Of a DNA stretch of 64,000 bases, positions 16,678 to 25,437 are shown one piece after another. How positions within the stretch are numbered: the first letter of the stretch is position 1; every line of letters starts with the position of its first letter. The translations under genes were made by a program, and so were the position numbers. This DNA is from Motiliproteus sediminis (GTDB lineage Bacteria > Pseudomonadota > Gammaproteobacteria > Pseudomonadales > Balneatricaceae): the NCBI RefSeq assembly GCF_017912535.1, contig NZ_JAERQK010000004.1, forward strand, positions 212,282-276,281, given 5' to 3'. The notes beneath the pieces were generated by a model that was not told the origin of the DNA, made no database searches, and was given only the letters and a program-made list of their open reading frames with translations.

Positions 16678-16704
16678 GAACTTGTGCGGTCGTCCAAGGT
16701 CCTA
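16678..16704 (+). promoter_or_regulatory. sigma-E (AlgU)-type promoter of the OmpA-like lipoprotein gene
   Basis: GAACTT (16678-16683) and TCCTA (16700-16704) are separated by 16 bases. The -35 matches the sigma-E consensus, and the spacing and -10 are identical to the element upstream of algU at 20055-20081. The predicted leader is about 45 bases. Confidence 0.6.
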
Positions 16705-16756
16705 GCCTCTTAGTCCGAGGTGAGCGGTTTATCTACAGCAGCAAAAGGAGCACTTT

Positions 16757-17416
16757 GTGAACAAATGGATAGCGTTGGGTGCCGCCGTGGTGGTGGCCAC
16801 CGGTTGCCAGACCATCGACCCCTATACCGGTGAACAGAAGGCTAGCAATACAACCGTGGGGGCGGGTATCGGTGCCGCTACCGGAGCTGTGCTGGGAGCG
16901 ATGACCAGCAGCAAGGGGGATCGCAACAAGGGCATTTTGACCGGTGCTCTGGTCGGCGGTGCTGTTGGCGGAGGGGTTGGTTATTACATGGATCAGCAGG
17001 AGGCTCTGCTGCGGCAAGAGCTTGCAGGCAGTGGCGTTCAGGTCCAGCGTAACGGCGACGAGATCCGCTTGGTGATGCCGGGGAATATCACCTTTCCTAC
17101 CAACTCGCACGACCTTAATTCATCCTTTATGCCAGTGCTGGATTCGGTAGCCAAAGTGTTGACCAAGTTTGACCAAACCCAGTTGATGGTTGACGGCTTT
17201 ACCGACAGTCAGGGCAGTTTCGAGTACAACCAGCAGTTGTCTGAGCGTCGAGCCAGCTCGGTGGCGGGCTATTTGCGTAATGTCGGGGTGGCGAGCCAGC
17301 GTCTGCAAAGCAAAGGCTGGGGGGAGCGTTATCCGGTTGCCGATAACGGCACCGCCGCGGGGCGAGCGGCAAACCGGCGAGTAGAGTTGAATATCAAGAG
17401 CTTCGATTCGCAGTAA
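16757..17416 (+). CDS. OmpA-like peptidoglycan-binding lipoprotein (YiaD-like)
   Basis: A 219-residue outer-membrane lipoprotein. The signal peptide ends in a lipobox with C17 (VATGC). Glycine-rich zipper segments follow (GAGIGAATGAVLGAM and GALVGGAVGGGVGYYMDQ), then a C-terminal OmpA domain (about 100-215) with DGFTDSQGSFEYNQQLSERR and the NRRVEL end, which bind meso-diaminopimelate of peptidoglycan. This order is that of E. coli YiaD. The start is GTG at 16757 with AAAGGAG 6 bases before it. It is transcribed from a sigma-E-type promoter, fitting an envelope-stress role. A terminator follows at 17449-17480. Confidence 0.9.
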   Translation: MNKWIALGAAVVVATGCQTIDPYTGEQKASNTTVGAGIGAATGAVLGAMTSSKGDRNKGILTGALVGGAVGGGVGYYMDQQEALLRQELAGSGVQVQRNGDEIRLVMPGNITFPTNSHDLNSSFMPVLDSVAKVLTKFDQTQLMVDGFTDSQGSFEYNQQLSERRASSVAGYLRNVGVASQRLQSKGWGERYPVADNGTAAGRAANRRVELNIKSFDSQ

Positions 17417-17421
17417 TCTGA

Positions 17422-17443
17422 TTGCCCGCCATATGGCGGGCAA
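17422..17443. repeat. perfect 22-base palindrome after the OmpA-like gene
   Basis: TTGCCCGCC (17422-17430) and GGCGGGCAA (17435-17443) flank ATAT, giving a perfect palindrome with no T-run after it. It is placed 5 bases after the stop codon, directly before the next hairpin. Confidence 0.5.
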
Positions 17444-17448
17444 AAGAA

Positions 17449-17480
17449 AAGGGCCTGCGGCGATCCTGCCTGAGGCCCTT
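17449..17480. terminator. terminator-like hairpin
   Basis: AAGGGCCT (17449-17456) pairs with AGGCCCTT (17473-17480) across 16 bases. The flanks extend the pairing (AAGAA on the left, CTT on the right). It probably terminates the OmpA-like transcript. The rest of 17481-17708 holds no gene; TATCAT near 17680 is a possible sdhE -10. Confidence 0.5.
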
Positions 17481-17708
17481 CTTCCAGCATCCCTGCTGAA
17501 ACACTTTTCCATGTGTTGTTAGGTCAAGGCTGTGGATCCTTCACAGTCGGCGGCATCCGTCCGCACTCCCTGTTTACAGAACCGATACTACGCCCAGCGC
17601 CTGTCCGGCTCCATAGGAAAAAATCTTAAAAGTCGTGGGTGTATTGATGCACCGCCCCTGTCAAGGCCTGTGCTATCATGGCGCCACGTTCGATTGGAGA
17701 GGTTGTGA

Positions 17709-17960
17709 ATGTTTAGCGAAGTCGATATTCGCCGTCTCGGCTGGCACTGCCGGCGGGGTATGCTGGAACTTGATGTGGTGCTGATTCCGTTTTTGGAGCA
17801 GCGCTTTCGAAGTCTTGAAGAGGCAGATCAGCAGCGTTTTGAGAAGCTGATTGCCTGTGAGGATCAGGATATTTTCAGCTGGATCATGCGCAACGCAGAG
17901 CCGGAAGATCCCGACCTGAAACGGATCGTCGGGCTGATTCTCGATGGGATTCCGGCCTGA
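17709..17960 (+). CDS. sdhE: FAD assembly factor SdhE
   Basis: An 83-residue cytosolic protein, the usual length. SdhE promotes covalent attachment of FAD to the flavoprotein subunits of succinate dehydrogenase and fumarate reductase. The diagnostic RGxxE motif is present as RRGMLELD (15-22), followed by the usual helical DIFSWIMRNAEPED segment. It overlaps the next gene by 17 bases, the same sdhE-ygfX pairing as in enterobacteria. nadB, another flavoprotein gene of the same superfamily, lies just beyond on the opposite strand. Confidence 0.93.
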   Translation: MFSEVDIRRLGWHCRRGMLELDVVLIPFLEQRFRSLEEADQQRFEKLIACEDQDIFSWIMRNAEPEDPDLKRIVGLILDGIPA

Positions 17961-18378
17961 GCAGTTGAATCTTCGTCCCTCCCTACAGCTGCGCTGTCTG
18001 CTGGGAGGGTTGTATCTCGCAGCAATAGCTGCCGTCTTGTTGTCCGGAACGCCGCCATTGCTCCAACTGCTGTTACTGGCGATGCTGATGGCGGCGCGTT
18101 ACCGGAGCGATCGTCAGCTTGGTCGTCAACGCGGGATCGCCGGGCTGCGCTGGGATCAGGAACAGCTGGCTATTCGCTTCGCCGGCACCGGCTGGCAGCC
18201 TGTCGAGATAGGTCGCCATTCGCGCCTGTTTTCATTTGCGCTGCTGTTGGAGCTGCATACAGCAGACGGGCGTCGGCTGTGGTTGCCTTTGTTTGCCGAC
18301 GCTGCAGAAGCTGAGGGCTTTCGCCGCTTGCTGGTTGAGTTGCGTTATCGAATGAGCTCTTCGCCGCCCCAGTCGTAG
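17944..18378 (+). CDS. ygfX: YgfX (CptA) family membrane protein
   Basis: A 144-residue protein with two adjacent membrane helices (about 16-34 and 38-50) and a soluble C-terminal domain with a conserved tryptophan-rich stretch ([21 protein letters not shown]). YgfX proteins pair with SdhE and have been reported to affect cytoskeletal proteins; that activity cannot be judged here. The ATG at 17944 overlaps the end of sdhE by 17 bases, implying coupled translation. The 3' end overlaps the nadB 3' end by 34 bases in convergent orientation. Confidence 0.8.
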   Translation: MGFRPEQLNLRPSLQLRCLLGGLYLAAIAAVLLSGTPPLLQLLLLAMLMAARYRSDRQLGRQRGIAGLRWDQEQLAIRFAGTGWQPVEIGRHSRLFSFALLLELHTADGRRLWLPLFADAAEAEGFRRLLVELRYRMSSSPPQS

Positions 18379-19961
18379 TTGTGCGGCGTCAGTAAGGTAT
18401 CGCGCTGCTCAGGCAGCAGGTTGGGGTAGTTGAGAGTGTAGTGCAGCCCGCGACTCTCCTTGCGGCGCATGGCCGAGCGGATGATCAGCTCGGCCACAAC
18501 TGCCAGATTGCGCAGCTCGATCAGGTCTTTGGTGACTTTGTAATTGCTGTAGTAATCACTGATCTCCTGCTGCAGCAGGCTTACCCGATTCAGTGCGCGT
18601 TGCAGGCGTTTCTTGGTGCGCACGATGCCAACGTAATCCCACATGAAGCGTCTCAGTTCGTCCCAGTTGTGCGAAATTACCACGTCTTCGTCGGAGTCGG
18701 TGACTTGGCTTTCGTCCCAGAACGGGGTGGTGGGAAGCGGTGGTTGCTGGTCCAGTTGGCTGGCAATGTGGTTGGCTGCTGCGGAGGCAAAAACGATGCA
18801 CTCCAGCAGTGAGTTGCTGGCGAGCCGGTTGGCACCGTGCAGGCCGCTAAATGCCGTCTCGCCGATGGCATAGAGCCCCGGGATGTCGGTGCGGCCGTGT
18901 TCGTCGGCCATGACCCCGCCACAGGTGTAGTGGGCGGCGGGCACCACGGGGATCGGCTGCTGGGTGATATCCAGCCCGTACTCGAGGCACTTGGCGTAAA
19001 TGGTAGGGAAGTGGCTGCGGACAAACTCGGCCGGCTTGTGGGAGATGTCGAGGAACAGGCAGTCGCAACCCAGGCGTTTCATCTCGTGATCGATAGCCCG
19101 GGCGACGACATCCCGGGGGGCCAGCTCTTCGCGGGGGTCGAAATTGGCCATGAAGCGGCTGCCGTCAGGCAGCAGCAAGCGGCCGCCTTCGCCGCGCACG
19201 GCCTCGCTGATCAGAAAAGATTTGGCTTGTGGGTGATACAGGCAGGTGGGGTGAAACTGGTTGAATTCGAGGTTGGCAACGCGGCAGCCGGCGCGCCAGG
19301 CCATGGCGATACCGTCACCGGAAGCGCCGTCGGTGTTGCTGGTATACAGGTAGGCTTTGCTGGCTCCGCCGGTGGCCAGCACCACGAAAGGCGACAGATA
19401 GGTCGCCACGTGACCACTGCGCTGGTCCAGTACGTAGGCGCCGACGCAGCGGTTGTCCGCCAGCTTGAGCTTGCGACGGGTTATCAGGTCGATAGCGATG
19501 GCGTGCGGGAACAGGTCAATATTGCTGTGCTGGCGGGCCTGGTGAATCAGCGACTCGGAGATCGCGCGTCCGGTGGCGTCGGCGGCATGCACTACGCGGC
19601 GGTGGTTGTGCCCCCCTTCCTTAGTAAGATGGAGCGCACCGTCGGGATCGCGGGTGAACGGCACCCCCTGTTCGATCAGCCAGTTTATCGCCGCACGGCC
19701 GCCCTCGACGGTTTGGCGTACGGCGCCCGGCCGGCAGAGGTGGCCGCCGGCGGTCATGGTGTCGTCGAAATGGCTTTGGGTGGAATCGTTGGCGTCACAC
19801 ACCGCCGCGATCCCGCCCTGGGCCAGATAGGTCGATCCGGCCGTTAGCTCGCCCTTGCTCAATACTGCGATCCGGCATTGGTCTGCCAGCTTCAGTGCCA
19901 GAGTCAGCCCGGCAGCACCGCTGCCGATGATGACGACGTCGTAGTGAAACTCTTTGCTCAT
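18345..19961 (-). CDS. nadB: L-aspartate oxidase
   Basis: The product has 538 residues, the normal NadB length. It oxidises L-aspartate to iminoaspartate in the first step of de novo NAD synthesis, using FAD. The N-terminal dinucleotide motif IIGSGAAGL spans 11-19. The covalent-flavoprotein superfamily segments [26 protein letters not shown] [10 protein letters not shown], and HYTCGGV are visible, and the C-terminal helical domain carries [21 protein letters not shown]. It is cytosolic. Its start is divergent from the algU operon; a loose palindrome around TGATACGGATCA lies between them. Confidence 0.95.
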   Translation of the reverse strand: MSKEFHYDVVIIGSGAAGLTLALKLADQCRIAVLSKGELTAGSTYLAQGGIAAVCDANDSTQSHFDDTMTAGGHLCRPGAVRQTVEGGRAAINWLIEQGVPFTRDPDGALHLTKEGGHNHRRVVHAADATGRAISESLIHQARQHSNIDLFPHAIAIDLITRRKLKLADNRCVGAYVLDQRSGHVATYLSPFVVLATGGASKAYLYTSNTDGASGDGIAMAWRAGCRVANLEFNQFHPTCLYHPQAKSFLISEAVRGEGGRLLLPDGSRFMANFDPREELAPRDVVARAIDHEMKRLGCDCLFLDISHKPAEFVRSHFPTIYAKCLEYGLDITQQPIPVVPAAHYTCGGVMADEHGRTDIPGLYAIGETAFSGLHGANRLASNSLLECIVFASAAANHIASQLDQQPPLPTTPFWDESQVTDSDEDVVISHNWDELRRFMWDYVGIVRTKKRLQRALNRVSLLQQEISDYYSNYKVTKDLIELRNLAVVAELIIRSAMRRKESRGLHYTLNYPNLLPEQRDTLLTPHNYDWGGEELIR

Positions 19962-20053
19962 GTCTGCCGGGCGCTACTCGTTTGCAAGGTTCGAGATGGG
20001 TTAAAAAAATCGAGGTTGCCTATCATAACCTGATACGGATCACGATAGGCTGT

Positions 20054-20081
20054 GGAACTTACCGCAACAGGCGTGTTCCTA
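20054..20081 (+). promoter_or_regulatory. sigma-E (AlgU)-type promoter of the algU operon
   Basis: GGAACTT (20054-20060) and TCCTA (20077-20081) are separated by 16 bases. GGAACTT is the sigma-E -35 consensus. Autoregulation of algU/rpoE through such a promoter is well known. The same element, spacing and -10 recur at 16678-16704. Confidence 0.65.
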
Positions 20082-20205
20082 TCTAGTACTTCGTGCGTCG
20101 ACGTAGTGGGTCACAGGCCGGGCAGCGGGTGTACTTGGTTGTTAAAGTAGGGATTAAGTTGTAGCTTAGCGGCATATTTTCAGACCTGGACAGGGGCCCG
20201 ACGGA

Positions 20206-20790
20206 TTGTCTACAGGAAAGCAAACGACCACGGATCAGCAGCTGGTTCAGCGTGTACAGCAGGGTGATAAGCGCGCGTTCGATCTGCTGGTAAAGAAGTA
20301 TCAGCACAAGATTATCGGCTTGGTGGGGCGTTATGTCTATGACCACCACGAGGCGATGGATGTTGCACAGGAGGCGTTTATCAAGGCCTACCGTGCGATG
20401 CCGGGATTTCGAGGTGAAAGCGCTTTTTATACGTGGCTGTACCGTATTGCCATCAATACGGCCAAGAACCATCTGGTTGCCAAGGGGCGCAGGCCGCCTG
20501 ATGTCGATGTGGATATCGACGATGCGCAGCACCATGACAGCAACCGGTCGCTGAAAGAGATCGAGACGCCGGAAAATGCGCTGTACAAGGCAGAGCTGGA
20601 AAAAGCGGTTTACCAGGCGTTACACAAACTTCCGGAGGATCTGCGCATTGCGCTGACGCTGCGGGAGTTTGACGGTATGAGCTATGAGGATATAGCCCGG
20701 GTGATGGACTGCCCCGTGGGAACGGTGCGGTCACGTATATTCCGGGCGCGCGAAGCGATCGACAAGGTCGTTTCACCGTTGATGAGTTAG
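20206..20790 (+). CDS. algU: RNA polymerase sigma-E factor AlgU/RpoE
   Basis: A 194-residue ECF sigma factor very similar to AlgU. Region 2 contains DLLVKKYQHKIIGLVGRYV and DVAQEAFIKAYRA; region 4 contains LPEDLRIALTLREFDGMSYE and GTVRSRIFRAREAID. It directs envelope-stress transcription, including biofilm polysaccharide and chaperone genes in relatives. The start is TTG at 20206, 9 bases after AGGGG; no better start gives the conserved N-terminus. A sigma-E-type promoter lies upstream. Its regulators follow directly: an RseA-RseB fusion, rseC and mucD. Confidence 0.95.
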   Translation: MSTGKQTTTDQQLVQRVQQGDKRAFDLLVKKYQHKIIGLVGRYVYDHHEAMDVAQEAFIKAYRAMPGFRGESAFYTWLYRIAINTAKNHLVAKGRRPPDVDVDIDDAQHHDSNRSLKEIETPENALYKAELEKAVYQALHKLPEDLRIALTLREFDGMSYEDIARVMDCPVGTVRSRIFRAREAIDKVVSPLMS

Positions 20791-20819
20791 GGTGAAAACT
20801 CTTTTGTAAGAGGTGGGTG

Positions 20820-21626
20820 ATGAGCGAGTCAGTTAAGCAGTCTCTTTCTGCGCTGATGGATGACGAGGCAGACCAGTTTGAGGTTCGCCGCGTGCTGCAG
20901 CAGATGGACGATGACGCTGCCGATACTTGGGCACGGTACCAGGTGGCGGGTGCTGTGCTGCGGGGAGAGTCGGTCCGGTCTGAGGATGTTCAGATCAGTG
21001 GCGCGGTGTGGAAAGCACTTGACGAGGAGCCGGTCTATCAGCAGAAAGCGTCGCTGAAAGGTTTCTGGAAACCGCTGGGTAGTGTCGCCGTAGCCGCCTC
21101 GGTGACGGCGATGGTTATGTTTGGTGCACAGAGCTATACCCCGGATACGGCGCCGCAGGTGGCTTCTTCCGGGGTCGGTGTCCTGCCGGCGCCGACTCCC
21201 AGTCGCTCTGGCTTGGTTCCGGCCCAGTATGGTCGCAGTAACGAACTGGCGCGTCATCCTGCGCTGGGTGAGCAGGATGTTATCCGCCTGTCGTCATCGA
21301 TGGAGTACTACATCCACCAGCATCATGCCTTGATGCGCGAGCGTGCAGAGAAGTGGAGCGCGGGCTGGATCCCAGGGGAGTTCAAGCAGGTTCGCCATGA
21401 TGTGATGCCAGATTCCGAAGTGATGCTGTACTCCAACGGCCGTACTGCGATCTCGGTATCGGTGGAACCCTTTGGTAAGCGCAAAGCGCGTGCGGGCGCG
21501 ATCCAGGAGGGCGGCACGGTGGCCTTTGGTAAGCAGGTTGGCGACCAGTTCGTCACGGTGGTCGGCGACTTGCCGTTGATGATGGCCGACCGTATCGCGT
21601 CGTCGGTGGCGCTGGTAGAACGTTGA
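20820..21626 (+). CDS. fused anti-sigma factor: RseA/MucA plus RseB/MucB C-terminal domain
   Basis: One uninterrupted 268-residue protein. Residues 1-70 are the cytosolic RseA/MucA sigma-binding domain (SALMDDEADQFEVRRVLQQM), and 85-104 are a membrane helix. The next 50 residues are a proline-rich periplasmic linker, followed by a MucA-like helix (YYIHQHHALM, 163-172). Residues 182-268 are the RseB/MucB C-terminal domain: GWIPGEF, MLYSNGRTAISVSVEP, then VTVVGDLPLMMADRIASSV. In relatives RseA and RseB are separate, and RseB has an additional N-terminal LolA-like lipid-binding domain of about 200 residues; that domain is missing. The ATG at 20820 has GAGGT 5 bases upstream. It sits where mucA-mucB should be, between algU and rseC. 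Confidence 0.88.
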   Translation: MSESVKQSLSALMDDEADQFEVRRVLQQMDDDAADTWARYQVAGAVLRGESVRSEDVQISGAVWKALDEEPVYQQKASLKGFWKPLGSVAVAASVTAMVMFGAQSYTPDTAPQVASSGVGVLPAPTPSRSGLVPAQYGRSNELARHPALGEQDVIRLSSSMEYYIHQHHALMRERAEKWSAGWIPGEFKQVRHDVMPDSEVMLYSNGRTAISVSVEPFGKRKARAGAIQEGGTVAFGKQVGDQFVTVVGDLPLMMADRIASSVALVER

Positions 21627-21630
21627 GGCG

Positions 21631-22068
21631 ATGCTTGAAGAATCCGCTCAGGTTATCGAAGCCGCTGACGGCGGCGTCTGGGTCGAAACCGTGCGCCAGA
21701 GTGCCTGTAGCAGCTGCTCCGCCCGCAAGGGGTGTGGGCAAAAGCTGTTGAGTGATATCGGCCAGGGGGCCCGGTTTCGGGTACTGGCGCGCAATCCCCG
21801 GCAACTGGTTCTCAGCCCTGGTGACCCGGTGGTGCTGGGTCTGGCGGAATCCTCCCTGCTCACGGCGTCGGCGCTGGTTTATCTCCTCCCTCTGGTAACG
21901 ATGGCTGTCGCCGCGGTGGTCGCGCAATGGTCGGGGGCTGCTGAAGGCTTGGTTGCGCTGGCAGGTATGGTCGGTTTGGGGCTCGGTTTGCTGGGCGTAA
22001 GGCATTGGGGGCCGGGGCGCAGTCAAGACTGTCGTTACCAGCCGGAAGTGTTGCGTAAGGCTGCGTAA
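21631..22068 (+). CDS. rseC: RseC/MucC family protein of the sigma-E operon
   Basis: A 145-residue inner-membrane protein. The N-terminal cytosolic part carries a cysteine cluster (C26, C29, C35 in ACSSCSARKGCG); two adjacent membrane helices follow (about 78-97 and 105-125). RseC/MucC modulates sigma-E activity, and relatives take part in the SoxR-reducing system, probably through an iron-sulfur centre. It lies 4 bases after the fused anti-sigma gene and 32 before mucD, keeping the algU operon order. Confidence 0.88.
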   Translation: MLEESAQVIEAADGGVWVETVRQSACSSCSARKGCGQKLLSDIGQGARFRVLARNPRQLVLSPGDPVVLGLAESSLLTASALVYLLPLVTMAVAAVVAQWSGAAEGLVALAGMVGLGLGLLGVRHWGPGRSQDCRYQPEVLRKAA

Positions 22069-22100
22069 CCCGTGCGCAGCTGTGTGAGGAAGGCGATCGA

Positions 22101-23513
22101 ATGAATATTCATTCTCTGTGGCGAGTGTTGTCGGCATTGCTGCTGCTGGCGTTGTTCAGTCACGCTGCGCGTGCCGCCAGCCTGCCAGACTTTACCGATT
22201 TGGTTGAAGAGGCCTCCCCGGCCATTGTCAATATCAGCTCTGTTCGTGCGGCCGATGGTGACGAGAGCAAAGACGACAATCCGCTCGAAGGTTATAACCC
22301 GGAGCAGCTGCCGGAGATTTTCAAGCACTTCTTCGGCGAGCGCGGCTTCAATGCGCCGCGCCGGAGTCATCCACGCTCATTGGGCTCCGGTTTTATCATC
22401 TCGGAAGATGGCTATCTGCTGACCAATAATCACGTGGTCAAAGAGGCGGATACGATCATGGTCCGCCTGAGTGATCGACGCGAGTTGGAGGCAACCCTGA
22501 TTGGGGCCGATCCCCGTTCTGACCTGGCGTTACTCAAGATTGAAGCAGACGACCTGCCGGTGGTGCGGCTGGGCAATTCCGACCGGCTGAAAGTCGGTGA
22601 GTGGGTACTCGCTATCGGATCGCCGTTCGGCTTTGATCATACCGTTACCGCCGGCATCGTCAGCGCCAAGGGGCGCAGCCTGGCCAACGAAAACTATGTA
22701 CCGTTCATCCAGACGGATGTGGCTATCAACCCTGGTAACTCGGGCGGGCCGCTGTTCAATCTGGATGGCGAGGTGGTCGGCATTAACTCCCAGATTTACA
22801 CGCGCTCCGGCGGCTTTATGGGGCTGTCCTTTGCGATTCCCATCACCATGGCGATGGAGGTGGTCGAGCAGCTGAAGGAGAGTGGCCATGTCTCCCGCGG
22901 CTGGCTTGGGGTGATCATCCAGGAGGTCAATCGAGATCTGGCCGAGTCGTTCGGTCTGGACAAACCGGCGGGGGCCCTGGTTGCCAAGGTGTTGCCGGAT
23001 AGCCCTGCCGCGCAGGCGGGCTTGCAAGAGGGTGATATCATCGTCGAGTTCAATGACCATCCGATCTCGGTATCGTCGGAGCTGCCGCAGCTGGTAGGGC
23101 GCATCAAACCCGGCCGTTCGGTGCCGTTGGAGGTTGTACGAAACGGTTCCAACAAGGCGTTATCGGTAACCATCGGTGTGCTCCCCGAAGAGGATGCTCT
23201 GGCGCTCGCTGCTCGTGGTGATGCTGAAGCCAACAGCAACCGGCTGGGTATTCAGGTCTCTCCGCTGGAAGAGGAACGGCGTGCCAAATGGAATATCAGC
23301 GGTGGCGTTGTGGTGCGCTCGGTTGAGCAGGGCCCGGGGGCCGATGCCGGTCTGGTTGCGGGCGATGTGATTACCATGCTGAATGGCGCCTCCATTACTG
23401 ATGTTGCGAGGTTTCAGGAGGTCGCCAGCTCGTTGCCGGAAGGCAAGGCTGTTCCGATGAGGATCGTACGACGAGGTAGCCCTTTGTTCCTGCCGCTTAA
23501 AATCCAAGAGTAG
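22101..23513 (+). CDS. mucD: periplasmic serine protease/chaperone MucD (DegP-like)
   Basis: A 470-residue HtrA-type protease with a signal peptide (cleavage expected after AARA, residue 25). The trypsin-like triad is visible: H111 in TNNHVV, D141 in SDLALL and S214 in NPGNSGGP. Two PDZ domains follow at about 260-350 (GWLGVIIQEV...GLQEGDIIVEFN) and 375-460 (GGVVVRSVEQ...GDVITMLNG). It degrades misfolded envelope proteins and lowers sigma-E activation. It closes the algU operon and is followed by a strong terminator at 23516-23548. Confidence 0.95.
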   Translation: MNIHSLWRVLSALLLLALFSHAARAASLPDFTDLVEEASPAIVNISSVRAADGDESKDDNPLEGYNPEQLPEIFKHFFGERGFNAPRRSHPRSLGSGFIISEDGYLLTNNHVVKEADTIMVRLSDRRELEATLIGADPRSDLALLKIEADDLPVVRLGNSDRLKVGEWVLAIGSPFGFDHTVTAGIVSAKGRSLANENYVPFIQTDVAINPGNSGGPLFNLDGEVVGINSQIYTRSGGFMGLSFAIPITMAMEVVEQLKESGHVSRGWLGVIIQEVNRDLAESFGLDKPAGALVAKVLPDSPAAQAGLQEGDIIVEFNDHPISVSSELPQLVGRIKPGRSVPLEVVRNGSNKALSVTIGVLPEEDALALAARGDAEANSNRLGIQVSPLEEERRAKWNISGGVVVRSVEQGPGADAGLVAGDVITMLNGASITDVARFQEVASSLPEGKAVPMRIVRRGSPLFLPLKIQE

Positions 23514-23515
23514 AG

Positions 23516-23548
23516 CAGAGAGGGCGCCGCGGGCGCCCTCTCTGTTTT
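23516..23548 (+). terminator. intrinsic terminator of the algU operon
   Basis: A 13-bp stem pairs CAGAGAGGGCGCC (23516-23528) with GGCGCCCTCTCTG (23532-23544) over a 3-base loop. TTTT follows at 23545-23548. It starts 3 bases after the mucD stop. Confidence 0.9.
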
Positions 23549-23634
23549 CAGGCTGCGTGCACATGGCTCTGTGGGCCTAAATAAGCTAAAATCGCGCCCC
23601 TTAATTAATCCTTCTCCTTTAGAGCGTTTCACCG

Positions 23635-25434
23635 GTGAGCGACCTTAAGCACATCCGCAATTTTTCTATCATTGCCCATATTGATCATGGCAAGTCTACT
23701 CTGGCCGATCGCATTATCCAGTTGTGCGGCGGCCTGGAGCAGCGCGAAATGTCGGCCCAGGTGCTGGACTCCATGGATATCGAGCGCGAGCGCGGTATCA
23801 CCATCAAAGCGCAAAGCGTTACCCTTAACTACAACGCCCGTAACGGCGAGATCTATCAGCTTAACTTTATCGATACCCCGGGACACGTTGACTTTTCCTA
23901 TGAAGTGTCGCGCTCGCTGGCGGCCTGCGAAGGTGCGCTGCTGATCGTTGATGCGGCGCAGGGCGTTGAGGCGCAGTCGGTGGCCAACTGTTACACCGCC
24001 ATCGAGCAGGGGCTCGAGGTGATGCCGGTTCTTAACAAGATGGATCTGCCCCAGGCGGAGCCGGATCGCGTCAAGCAGGAAATTGAAGAGGTCATCGGTA
24101 TTGATGCCACCGACGCGGTGCTGACCAGCGCCAAGAGCGGCATGGGTATTGAGGATGTGCTTGAACGTCTTATTGATGTGGTGCCGCCCCCGGTGGGTGA
24201 TGTCGATGCGCCTTTGCAAGCGCTGATCATCGATTCCTGGTTCGACAACTATCTGGGTGTGGTGTCACTGGTGCGGGTGATGCAGGGGACACTCAAGGTA
24301 AAGGACAAAATTCTGGTCAAATCCACCAAGAACAGCCACCCGGTGGACAGCGTTGGCGTCTTTACCCCCAAACGCAAGGAAACGGGAGTTTTGCGTGCCG
24401 GTGAGGTGGGGTATGTGGTCGCCGGCATCAAGGATATCCATGGGGCTCCGGTAGGCGACACGCTGACCCTGATCAAAACCCCGGATGTCGAGAGTCTGCC
24501 CGGGTTCCAGCGGGTCAAGCCGCAGGTTTATGCCGGGATGTTCCCGATCTCCACCGATGATTACGAAGACTTTCGTGATGCCCTGGGCAAGCTGACTCTC
24601 AATGACGCATCGTTGGTGTATGAGCCCGAGACCTCCGATGCGCTGGGTTTTGGTTTTCGTTGTGGCTTCCTCGGCATGCTGCACATGGAGATCATTCAGG
24701 AGCGGCTGGAGCGGGAGTATAACCTTGACCTGATCACTACGGCACCGACGGTGGTTTACGAGGTGGAGCTTAACTCCGGTGAGGTTGTTTACGTTGACAG
24801 CCCCTCCAAATTGCCCGATTTCGGCGCCATCAAAGAGATGCGTGAGCCGATTGTGGTCGCCAATATTCTGGTGCCGCAGGAGTATCTTGGCCCGGTCATC
24901 ACCCTGTGTGTGGAAAAACGGGGTGTGCAGCGAGACATGCACTATATGGCCAATCAGGTAGCGGTGACCTATGAGCTACCGATGAGTGAAGTGGTAATGG
25001 ACTTCTTCGACCGCCTGAAGTCGGTCAGCCGTGGTTATGCGTCACTGGATTACAGCTTTGAACGCTTCCAGGCCGCCAGCTTGGTGCGGGTCGATGTACT
25101 GATCAACAGCGAGCGAGTCGATTCTCTGGCGGTGATTATGCATCGGGATAACGCCCAGTACCGGGGGCGGATGTTGTGCGAGAAGATGAAGGAACTGATA
25201 CCCCGACAGATGTTTGATGTGGCGATTCAGGCGGCGATCGGCGGCAAGATCATCGCTCGCACAACGGTAAAGGCCCTGCGCAAGAATGTGACCGCTAAGT
25301 GCTATGGCGGTGACGTCAGCCGTAAGAAGAAGCTGCTGCAGAAGCAGAAAGAGGGCAAGAAACGGATGAAGCAGGTCGGTCGCGTAGAAGTACCACAGGA
25401 AGCTTTTCTGGCCGTGCTCAAGATGGATAACTAA
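23635..25434 (+). CDS. lepA: elongation factor 4 (LepA)
   Basis: The product has 599 residues, the standard LepA length. It is a translational GTPase that acts on the ribosome under stress or during 30S maturation. The GTPase motifs are [16 protein letters not shown] and NKMD, with the LepA-type switch [13 protein letters not shown]. The unique C-terminal domain ends in a lysine-rich stretch ([18 protein letters not shown]). The start is GTG at 23635 with no strong ribosome site. A TAAAAT at 23587-23592 may be its -10. It begins the lepA-lepB-DUF4845-rnc-era-recO-acpS string. Confidence 0.97.
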   Translation: MSDLKHIRNFSIIAHIDHGKSTLADRIIQLCGGLEQREMSAQVLDSMDIERERGITIKAQSVTLNYNARNGEIYQLNFIDTPGHVDFSYEVSRSLAACEGALLIVDAAQGVEAQSVANCYTAIEQGLEVMPVLNKMDLPQAEPDRVKQEIEEVIGIDATDAVLTSAKSGMGIEDVLERLIDVVPPPVGDVDAPLQALIIDSWFDNYLGVVSLVRVMQGTLKVKDKILVKSTKNSHPVDSVGVFTPKRKETGVLRAGEVGYVVAGIKDIHGAPVGDTLTLIKTPDVESLPGFQRVKPQVYAGMFPISTDDYEDFRDALGKLTLNDASLVYEPETSDALGFGFRCGFLGMLHMEIIQERLEREYNLDLITTAPTVVYEVELNSGEVVYVDSPSKLPDFGAIKEMREPIVVANILVPQEYLGPVITLCVEKRGVQRDMHYMANQVAVTYELPMSEVVMDFFDRLKSVSRGYASLDYSFERFQAASLVRVDVLINSERVDSLAVIMHRDNAQYRGRMLCEKMKELIPRQMFDVAIQAAIGGKIIARTTVKALRKNVTAKCYGGDVSRKKKLLQKQKEGKKRMKQVGRVEVPQEAFLAVLKMDN

Positions 25435-25437
25435 TTA

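Noticed and set aside
20019..20049. CCTATC/GATAGG with inner TGATACGGATCA as an operator between nadB and algU
   Set aside because: Short, imperfect arms; could be chance, and no known nadB or algU regulator site matches.
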